Shown: piece after piece, positions 1 through 5,467 of the stretch
Position numbering within the stretch: the stretch's first letter is position 1
Layout of the letters: every line of letters begins with the position of its first letter
NCBI GenBank assembly: GCA_020433835.1
Contig: JAGRBY010000161.1
Location: forward strand, 1 to 12,642
Direction of reading: 5' to 3'
DNA: 12,642 nt
From: Anaerolineae bacterium
GTDB lineage: Bacteria > Chloroflexota > Anaerolineae > 4572-78 > J111
The notes under the pieces: model-generated
The model's input: only the letters and a program-made list of their open reading frames with translations
Told to the model about the DNA's origin: nothing
The model's database searches: none
Position numbers and translations under genes: made by a program

Positions 1-1
1 T

Positions 2-991
2 GGTCTTTTACCGTTGATGATGCCAAGCAGGTTTTTGCTGATTACTACTCCGTATTTTTATCTTGTTAAGGTACTAGCTCAAATGGATAAGAATTCAGCG
101 AGCGAAGGGTTCAAGGATGAAATTGTAAATCTCTCATTAAAATTTTTAACCTTTATTGCTTCAAAAACTGTTGAAGTTGGGACTTCGGGATTAATTAAGC
201 CGTTTGAGATTTATCAAGATGCTAAGGCGATAATTAAGCCTAGATTTGAGGCTATTCGAGCATGGAATGAAATCGACGAAGCCTTTGCTAAGGTTGTCAA
301 TACCTACGTTGGTACGAATGGACGGTTAGTTATTTTTATTGACGATCTAGACCGCTGTTTACCCGAAAATGCAATACAAGTCTTTGAAGCAATTAAACTT
401 TTTTTGGCCAAGAAAAACTGCATATTTGTCTTATGTGTCGATAAGCAAAGCATAGAAGATGCCATATCTTTAAGATATAAAGACAAACTACAGATGTCCG
501 GTAGCAAATATTTAGAAAAAATAATCCAACTCCCATTTATTTTACCCCTAGCGCAGCCTGATAACATCAAGAATTATGTGAAAAATTTAGTGGGGGAAGC
601 AAAGATACATAGAGCAGAAAATGTAATAACCTTAGGGGCAGGAGGCAATCCTCGTCGGATAAAGCGTTTTGTGAATACGTTTTCGTTGTTGCGAGCAATT
701 TCTCCAAGAAAAGATTTAGATGAAAGTGTCCTGGCTAAACTAGTAATGATTCAACTACGATTTCCAGATTTTTATTTACTTCTCTGCGATAATTCGAAAG
801 CTATAGATCAGGTATTGGAATTAAGTCAAGGTGAGAGAAAGTTACCTACTTTTGATAGTGAAATTTACAAGAGGCATCTTTATAATTCTCAATTAATTGA
901 TTTTCTAGCAAAGACACAGGATATTAAACCCAGACATGACAACTGGTCTCCATATTTTTATCTTACGGAGATGATAAATATCTCTGACTAA
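2..991 (+). CDS. KAP-family P-loop NTPase, 5'-partial
   Basis: This is the C-terminal part of a KAP NTPase. Members are STAND-like ATPases, many membrane-associated, and some act in phage exclusion (PifA). Numbering residues from the TTG at 14, Walker B is LVIFIDDLDRC at about 105-115. It is followed by the family blocks EAIKLFL (about 125-131), FVLCVDKQ (about 138-145), YLEKIIQLPF (about 166-175) and GNPRRIKRFVN (about 211-221). The Walker A half, which should lie further N-terminal, is not in the window. Frame 2 stays open to the left edge, so the gene probably begins outside; TTG at 14 and ATG at 17, 20 and 83 are not convincing starts for a complete NTPase. Frame 1 is also open and coding-like up to a TAA at 67-69, so a frameshift near the edge is possible. 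The gene is AT-rich and probably co-transcribed with the TPR/S24-like gene 45 bases downstream. Family assignment is firm; a defence role is inference. Confidence 0.85.
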   Translation, partial: GLLPLMMPSRFLLITTPYFYLVKVLAQMDKNSASEGFKDEIVNLSLKFLTFIASKTVEVGTSGLIKPFEIYQDAKAIIKPRFEAIRAWNEIDEAFAKVVNTYVGTNGRLVIFIDDLDRCLPENAIQVFEAIKLFLAKKNCIFVLCVDKQSIEDAISLRYKDKLQMSGSKYLEKIIQLPFILPLAQPDNIKNYVKNLVGEAKIHRAENVITLGAGGNPRRIKRFVNTFSLLRAISPRKDLDESVLAKLVMIQLRFPDFYLLLCDNSKAIDQVLELSQGERKLPTFDSEIYKRHLYNSQLIDFLAKTQDIKPRHDNWSPYFYLTEMINISD

Positions 992-1036
992 TTCAAAGTG
1001 TTTAAATAGTAAGTTAATTCTGAACTGGAAGTTATA

Positions 1037-2626
1037 ATGAACGATTATAAGGGTACAGAAGTATTAAATTTATTGAGTAGCTTATCACCAGATCCGCTCA
1101 CTGATGATGTACGAGATTTATATAATCAAGCTTTTGTTGAGAAAGCCAGTAACCCAGGAGAGGCAATTAAATTATGTGAAAGAGCATTGGCTGTGCTTAG
1201 GGAAAAAAACAAAAGTAAATTTAAAGTTTCGTATGCTGTGGGATTATGCCATCTGCTCATTGCATCAATATTCCTCAATCAAAGTAAAAAAATTGATCTG
1301 GAACAGGCGAAAGAGTCCTTCTTAGAAAGTAAACAGGCATTTCAAAGATCTCAGCATAGTCAATATGCAAGTTTAGCCTCGCTAGGTTTAGCTATTGTGC
1401 TAAGAAAGTTAGGGTGTGTTGCGAAAGCGAGTTCAGCTTGTGAAGAAGCTCAAATGTATATTGATGATCATTCCCCGCCTACTGGAGTAAGTAAGGACGA
1501 ATTAAGGAACGCGATTAAGGAGGAAAGAGCAGAAATTCAGAAGAAACCTGAACTAGAAGAAAAACTCTTATCCTCTTCAGACGAAATAATACTACCTATT
1601 ATCAAATTTTCTTTGGGGGACAAACTGATTGCTGCTGGTAGAAGAGGACCTGCGGATTTAAATCTTCTATCACGTAAAGATTTTGAACAATTTAGGGAAC
1701 TAGAAAAAGTCATAATTGATTTAAGTAAACGTCGTAGTGCTCGAACTGCGGGTTATGTTCTAGAGATAGATGATAAAGTTGAAATTCAAAGTGACTCATT
1801 AAGTGAAGGTGATTGGTTGCTAATTGACGATAACCCTCAAAAGTTAAGAAGTGGAGGGCGTATTGCTGTGTTGATTAGAGGGTTAAGAAAACCTATCGCA
1901 AGTTTAAGAATTTTTATAAAAGACAAAGATCATTTCTATCTAAAAGGCGAAGGAATAACTTCGATCGTTATTGCTAGGTATAAAGCTAATTTTGCAGACA
2001 TAAAAAGTGCCTACAATATTTACCAAGAAAAAGTTATAGGTAAACTTCCGCATGATGTGCACATAAGTGGGCCAATAATTCGAGAGCCAATTAAGCAAGA
2101 AACAATTAATGATATAATAAAAGGGTTTGTCTGGCCGATCCCTATATTTCAAGATGTAACAAAAGAGATGAATTCTCAGAATTCAGAAAGTTGGAAATAC
2201 GAATATCTAAATCGACCTCACAGGATGGACGCAGATTATTTCGGGTTTGTTACTCCTGATAACGCTATGGAAAATGATAAAATCTGCAAAGGTGATATAA
2301 CACTTATTCGAAAGGATAGTAAGCTTTCTGGGAATGACATTGGCGTTTTAAGGATAGAAACACAAGAGGAAACTACTGTAGTTTTAAGAAGATACCGGTA
2401 TATAAAAGATAACCAGATAAAAAATTTACCTCATTGGTTATTAGAGGCAAGTCAACCCGCTGGACCTCACTTAGTTGTAATATCAGATGAAAAAGATCAA
2501 AATGACATTATCGAATACTATGATCGAGTAATGATCAAATCAGACGCCATATTCAAATATTATTGTAATGCACGTGTTTCAGTTGTAGGAAAATATATTG
2601 AAACAATTAAACGAGCAGATAGTTGA
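1037..2626 (+). CDS. TPR-like protein with two degenerate S24/LexA-like domains
   Basis: I do not recognise a named family for the whole 529-aa protein. Residues about 25-145 form paired amphipathic helices resembling TPRs (for example NPGEAIKLCERALAVL at 39-54). The rest appears to hold two copies of a fold like the LexA/S24 peptidase domain. Copy 1 (about 184-310) starts LPIIKFSLGDKLIAAG and carries SLSEGDWLLIDD. Copy 2 (about 366-525) starts WPIPIFQDV and carries DADYFGFVTPDNAMEND, ICKGDITLIRKDS, then TTVVLRRY. In active S24 enzymes the Ser lies in G/D-S-M and the Lys in a V-K-R strand; here these read D-N-A-M and V-V-L-R-R, so both appear lost. No signal peptide or membrane segment is seen. 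ATG at 1037 has a GGAAG upstream. The KAP gene lies 45 bases upstream, suggesting a functional pair. Coding is certain, the TPR part likely, the S24 reading an inference from motif pattern. It might sense or bind a partner rather than cleave. Confidence 0.8.
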   Translation: MNDYKGTEVLNLLSSLSPDPLTDDVRDLYNQAFVEKASNPGEAIKLCERALAVLREKNKSKFKVSYAVGLCHLLIASIFLNQSKKIDLEQAKESFLESKQAFQRSQHSQYASLASLGLAIVLRKLGCVAKASSACEEAQMYIDDHSPPTGVSKDELRNAIKEERAEIQKKPELEEKLLSSSDEIILPIIKFSLGDKLIAAGRRGPADLNLLSRKDFEQFRELEKVIIDLSKRRSARTAGYVLEIDDKVEIQSDSLSEGDWLLIDDNPQKLRSGGRIAVLIRGLRKPIASLRIFIKDKDHFYLKGEGITSIVIARYKANFADIKSAYNIYQEKVIGKLPHDVHISGPIIREPIKQETINDIIKGFVWPIPIFQDVTKEMNSQNSESWKYEYLNRPHRMDADYFGFVTPDNAMENDKICKGDITLIRKDSKLSGNDIGVLRIETQEETTVVLRRYRYIKDNQIKNLPHWLLEASQPAGPHLVVISDEKDQNDIIEYYDRVMIKSDAIFKYYCNARVSVVGKYIETIKRADS

Positions 2627-2644
2627 ATATTCTTGGTTATTTCT

Positions 2645-2977
2645 TTAGGCTGTTAAACTTATGTATTCTGACTCTAGTATATACCAACGACCAATTCCAT
2701 GTCCATACGCTGTGATTAATTGCGACTCTTTTAGTATTTCTTCTGGTAGTACATCTTTATTGAAGCAAACTCGCACTTCCTGAGGGTAATATGCATATTT
2801 TGATTTAAATTCTTGATAGCTTATTTTCCTGGTAGGACTTAAATCACAGGGGCTATAAACGTAATAATCGTTGGGTATTCTCATCGATAGTGGTCGTAAT
2901 ACAACTGTTTGCATTGTGTCAAACATTGTTGTATCGGGTTCAGATTGTTCGAAAAGGGAATAATTATATCTTTTCAT
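2645..2977 (-). CDS. Hypothetical protein, 110 aa
   Basis: This minus-strand open frame converges on the TPR/S24-like gene (19 bases between the two stop ends) and diverges from the pentapeptide gene. I do not recognise the product. It is soluble-looking, Tyr-rich and without membrane segments or cysteine motifs; segments such as IPNDYYVYSPCDLSPTRKIS and SQLITAYGHGIGRWYILESE look like a compact globular domain. The ATG is chosen as the first in frame; no good Shine-Dalgarno sequence precedes it. Base composition is AT-rich like the two genes to its left, so it may belong to the same accessory block. The absence of a large competing frame on the plus strand supports it as a gene, but function is unknown. 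Confidence 0.5.
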   Translation of the reverse strand: MKRYNYSLFEQSEPDTTMFDTMQTVVLRPLSMRIPNDYYVYSPCDLSPTRKISYQEFKSKYAYYPQEVRVCFNKDVLPEEILKESQLITAYGHGIGRWYILESEYISLTA

Positions 2978-3110
2978 TTGTTAATCAAGATCCGTTTCAA
3001 GAAAAACTGTGTAAGTTAATTTGCTAAGAAGAATATATAAGGATTTGCTAAAAATATTCAATAGATATTTTCTCCTAACAACCTCTGTTGAGAATTACTA
3101 AATTAACAAA

Positions 3111-3128
3111 AGAATTTATGGAAATTCT
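3111..3128. promoter_or_regulatory. Inverted repeat, operator candidate
   Basis: AGAATTT-ATGG-AAATTCT is a perfect 7-bp inverted repeat with a 4-base spacer. It lies in the divergent intergenic region between the minus-strand hypothetical gene and the pentapeptide gene and directly abuts the GAAC-N4-GTTC palindrome. Short spacing favours a dimeric repressor site over an RNA hairpin. The bound factor is unknown. Confidence 0.35.
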
Positions 3129-3140
3129 GAACATTTGTTC
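3129..3140. promoter_or_regulatory. LexA-like box (GAAC-ATTT-GTTC)
   Basis: The palindrome GAAC-N4-GTTC matches the core of the SOS box of Bacillus and actinobacteria (CGAAC-N4-GTTCG) without the flanking C and G. It sits 60 bases ahead of the pentapeptide gene start. A TAATAT at 3150-3155 would be a possible -10 element, in which case the palindrome covers the -35 position, as expected for a repressor site. The -35 itself (CTGAAC) is poor. Chloroflexota LexA specificity is variable, so this is a candidate only. Confidence 0.35.
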
Positions 3141-3199
3141 TGTAACCCCTAATATACGTTTTTTTCTATGAACTGTCAATATTTAAGGAGGAGTTACTT

Positions 3200-4336
3200 G
3201 TGGAAAGAACGATTGTTGAATTATATGAAGAGGAAAAACGCGAGTTTCAGAACCTCCAACTAAATGGCATTGATCTTGCTGAAAAGTCACTAAGAAAGAT
3301 TGATTTTACAAGAACTGTTTTACGTGGTGCTCGTTTAGATAAAATTAACCTGACTTTAGCGAATTTGAGCGAGGTTGATTTAAGTGGAGCCAGCTTGAAA
3401 GAAGCAAACCTGAGTTCTACTAATTTGTTTAACACAAACTTTAGTAATGCCGATTTAAGTAATTGTAATTTAACTGCTGCAACAAATGAAGAACCTGAAG
3501 AAAGACGAACAGAAACAGGCCAAGAACAACCCTTAAAGGTTATGCCTAATGTCGAAGAGGAAAAAATAACAGAATCTCGTGAGGCTAAAAAAGAGCGGAC
3601 AGAAACAGACCAAGAATTACCTGCAAATGTCCCGTCCAATGAGGAAGAGGCGAAGGCCACAGAACCTCGTGAGAGTGAAGCAGGGCAGATAGAAACAGAC
3701 CAAGAATTATCTGCAATTGTTTCGTTTAATGAAGTTACAGAGGTTCACCAGGATCAAAGCCAAAATATACCTGACTCTTCCACTGGTTTTATAGATCAAG
3801 TAAAGAGGCGTCTTACCACTCTCTTGTCCAAATATTTTACATTCTTGAATTCAGAAGAAGCTTATATGTCTAACTTAAGTGGAGCCAACTTACAGCAAGC
3901 TAACCTTAACGGTGTGTCTCTCAAAAACGCCAATTTCGAACTGGCCAAATTAAATGGCGCCAGCTTGCGAGGCGCGACCTTAAGTCAAGCCAATCTCACT
4001 ATGGTGGACCTGACCGGGGCCGATTTTAGCGGAGCTGTTTTAAGCGCAACTAACTTGAGCAAGGCTAACTTACGAGCGGTTAACTTTCAAGGAGCTGATC
4101 TAACCGGCGCAGATTTTACCAAGGCTGATCTCCGCCATGCTAATTTGAGTGGTGCTAATCTAACAGGTGCTAATTTGAAAAATGCGCATCTAGGTGATAC
4201 TGAGTTAACCGGCGCAACAATCGAAGGGATTAAGACAAACTGGCAAACAATCTTGCCTGATGGAAAAAAACGCTATTTCTTTTCAAGTATTAGAAAATAT
4301 TTAGGCAAGCCTGTTGATTTGAATAAAGCCTACTAA
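3200..4336 (+). CDS. Pentapeptide-repeat protein with two repeat blocks
   Basis: The 378-aa protein carries two blocks of A(D/N)LXX pentapeptide repeats, about residues 21-94 and 222-343, each expected to fold as a right-handed four-sided beta-helix. The N-terminal leader TIVELYEEEKREFQNL is the kind often found ahead of such repeats in cyanobacteria and Chloroflexota. Between the blocks lies an acidic, low-complexity linker (about 95-195) rich in E, T and Q and made of three 30-residue copies. After it comes a short basic helix (about 198-213). The C-terminus (344-378) leaves the repeat pattern. Start GTG at 3200 is set by AAGGAGGAG at 3185-3193, six bases before it. Known members include gyrase-protecting Qnr/MfpA proteins, but most have no known role, and the linker plus second block is unlike Qnr. 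No signal peptide or membrane helix is seen, so it is probably cytoplasmic. A LexA-like palindrome lies upstream. Confidence 0.92.
   Translation: MERTIVELYEEEKREFQNLQLNGIDLAEKSLRKIDFTRTVLRGARLDKINLTLANLSEVDLSGASLKEANLSSTNLFNTNFSNADLSNCNLTAATNEEPEERRTETGQEQPLKVMPNVEEEKITESREAKKERTETDQELPANVPSNEEEAKATEPRESEAGQIETDQELSAIVSFNEVTEVHQDQSQNIPDSSTGFIDQVKRRLTTLLSKYFTFLNSEEAYMSNLSGANLQQANLNGVSLKNANFELAKLNGASLRGATLSQANLTMVDLTGADFSGAVLSATNLSKANLRAVNFQGADLTGADFTKADLRHANLSGANLTGANLKNAHLGDTELTGATIEGIKTNWQTILPDGKKRYFFSSIRKYLGKPVDLNKAY
3511..3745 (+). repeat. 90-bp in-frame tandem repeat, about 2.6 copies
   Basis: AGAAACAG(A/G)CCAAGAA recurs at 3511, 3601 and 3691, a spacing of exactly 90 bases, or 30 codons. 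Each copy encodes a variant of (R/I)TETDQEL followed by an acidic stretch. The copies are diverged but in register, so this is an old in-gene expansion of the linker between the two pentapeptide blocks. It could vary in copy number between strains. Confidence 0.75.
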
Positions 4337-4366
4337 ATGAACCTTGCCACATCAATTAAACCCCAA

Positions 4367-4395
4367 TTGACACCCACCCTCTTCCGTGCTACACT
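4367..4395 (+). promoter_or_regulatory. Sigma70-type promoter of the T-box/thrS unit
   Basis: TTGACA at 4367-4372 and TACACT at 4390-4395 are separated by exactly 17 bases. The -35 is perfect and the -10 matches four of six. Transcription would begin near 4402, just before the first helix of the T-box leader, which is the expected layout. Confidence 0.75.
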
Positions 4396-4401
4396 CATCT
4401 T

Positions 4402-4691
4402 AATGCGCCGATCAAGACGAGTACCTGGATCACCCTACGCCAGAGAAAGAAGGCCATAGGCTGCAAGCCTTCCCCGTAGTGTCCCGGCGAAAACCCCTTG
4501 AGAGTGGAGACTTGAACGCTTTTAGCCAGTATGGTCTTCCGGTTAGCCCCGTTATCGGCTGCGAATGAGTGTGAAGCGTAAACGATAAAGGCTGAGGCAA
4601 AGGCTAAGGCGAAGAGATTAAGTTACGTTTTGCTAAATTTGGGTGGAATCGCGAGAATATCAACCTCGCCCCAATAGGGGTGAGGTTTTTT
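4402..4691 (+). promoter_or_regulatory. T-box riboswitch, predicted threonine-specific
   Basis: The leader reads uncharged tRNA and chooses between antitermination and termination. Stem I is visible: base helix CAAG 4413-4416 with CTTG 4497-4500; GAGTA on the 5' side of the specifier loop; a middle helix of CC-GGA-CAC against GTG-TCC-GG; CTACG 4435-4439 with CGTAG 4475-4479; an AG-bulge-like CAGAGAA; and an apical stem GAAGGC/GCCTTC whose loop contains GCTG (GNUG type). On the 3' side of the specifier loop CGAAAACCCC holds ACC at 4493-4495, a Thr codon. Stem II is probably ACGCTT 4516-4521 with AAGCGT 4574-4579. The T-box GGGTGGAATCGCG is at 4641-4653. The antiterminator pairs GGG with CCC and GCGAG 4651-4655 with CTCGC 4665-4669, leaving the 7-base bulge TGGAATC; it excludes the terminator at 4664-4691. 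AAC (Asn) in an adjacent register cannot be excluded from the leader alone; downstream thrS favours Thr. Confidence 0.9.
4664..4691 (+). terminator. Conditional terminator of the T-box
   Basis: CCTCGCCCC and GGGGTGAGG pair over nine positions (one G-U) around the loop AATA and are followed by six T. The 5' arm overlaps the antiterminator 3' arm, so the two structures are mutually exclusive. The ribosome binding site of the next gene starts only five bases after the T-run. Confidence 0.9.
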
Positions 4692-4707
4692 ATTTAAGGA
4701 GGTTATT

Positions 4708-5262
4708 ATGGCCAAGCGAAAACGAAGCAACCGGGACGGCAGCGGTGCAAAATTGCACCCGATCAAAGATTACCGGAGTGAGCAGTATACCCCCTACATC
4801 TTTGAAGTAGAGACCGGCATTTTGGAAACTTGGACTATAGAGCCGGATCTGCGAGACGGCGATGTGCGGGATACGCTGCGCCAACTCATGCAAAGCATGA
4901 AACGAAGTGGTGAGCTGCCGCCAGAGGTGACGACGGAGGGCGGCAAAAGAACGGAAGCTATAAATCTTCTGGAATGGCGCATTCTGGAGGGCTTGCGATT
5001 TGGGTTTGAGAAACATGGCCCTTTGAACGTTGAGGCCATCATCGGTATCCTTAGCGTTATCAATCACTCCGTTGGTACCTGGAATCGGGGAATGCGTGGG
5101 CAAGAGTATCTCACATATATCCGCGATTTTCTGGGCGGCATGGGTGTCGAAGTACGGGAAATTACCGAGGAAGAGGCCGAGTCACTGCTCATCGAAATCC
5201 CCGATGAAATCGAAACCGAGGCCGATCCGCCACGCCGTAAGAAATTTTTGGGACTAATTTAA
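4708..5262 (+). CDS. Hypothetical protein (184 aa), first gene under the T-box
   Basis: I do not recognise this protein. The start is clear: AAGGAGG at 4696-4702 lies five bases ahead of ATG. The N-terminus is basic (AKRKRSNRDGSG), followed by a mixed alpha/beta-looking region (YTPYIFEVETGILETW), a helix at about 51-67 (GDVRDTLRQLMQSMK), a central helical part (INLLEWRILEGLRFGFE) and a C-terminal acidic helix EITEEEAESLLIEIPDE ending in basic PPRRKKFLGLI. There are no membrane segments, no signal peptide and no cysteines. It is the first gene after the T-box and should be made when the cognate aminoacyl-tRNA is low. thrS follows 205 bases later with no obvious promoter between, so the two may share the transcript. 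GC content is like thrS, so it looks native rather than acquired. A role in tRNA or translation is guesswork. Confidence 0.85.
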   Translation: MAKRKRSNRDGSGAKLHPIKDYRSEQYTPYIFEVETGILETWTIEPDLRDGDVRDTLRQLMQSMKRSGELPPEVTTEGGKRTEAINLLEWRILEGLRFGFEKHGPLNVEAIIGILSVINHSVGTWNRGMRGQEYLTYIRDFLGGMGVEVREITEEEAESLLIEIPDEIETEADPPRRKKFLGLI

Positions 5263-5294
5263 GCCTGTTTACCGGTAACATCTTTATCACGACC

Positions 5295-5411
5295 TTTGCA
5301 CTTTAAAGTGTTACGACAAGAAACCAGGGTTTTTAGCGTTAAAAAGAAACGTCTATTGCCCAAAAGGGTCTCAATGAGACATCCAAACCCTGGTTTCTAA
5401 AAAAGTGCAAA
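5295..5411. repeat. Nested inverted-repeat element (MITE-like or leader structure)
   Basis: Two perfect inverted pairs are nested. The outer is TTTGCACTTT at 5295-5304 with AAAGTGCAAA at 5402-5411, the inner GAAACCAGGGTTT at 5320-5332 with AAACCCTGGTTTC at 5385-5397. The loop holds two small hairpins, CCC-AAAA-GGG and GTCTC-AAT-GAGAC. No T-run follows the stem on either strand, so it does not look like a simple terminator. It fills most of the gap between the 184-aa gene and thrS. No clear target-site duplication is visible. Confidence 0.6.
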
Positions 5412-5467
5412 CAGAGTGTTTATCTGCTTGGACCGGAACATATACAAATCAATTCAGGAGTATTTCT

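Noticed and set aside
3511..3745. Tandem repeats as a possible CRISPR array
   Set aside because: The period is 90 bases with no unique spacers, and the repeats are in frame within a coding gene.
4690..5103. 137-codon minus-strand frame over the 184-aa gene
   Set aside because: The plus frame has a strong ribosome binding site right after the T-box and GC-type codon use; the minus frame has neither.
5320..5397. Inverted repeat as an intrinsic terminator between the 184-aa gene and thrS
   Set aside because: No T-run follows the stem on either strand and the loop is 52 bases long.
5405..5467. Earlier GTG start for thrS adding 21 residues
   Set aside because: It begins inside the outer arm of the inverted repeat and has no Shine-Dalgarno sequence, whereas ATG 5468 has AGGAG at good spacing and gives a family-like N-terminus.
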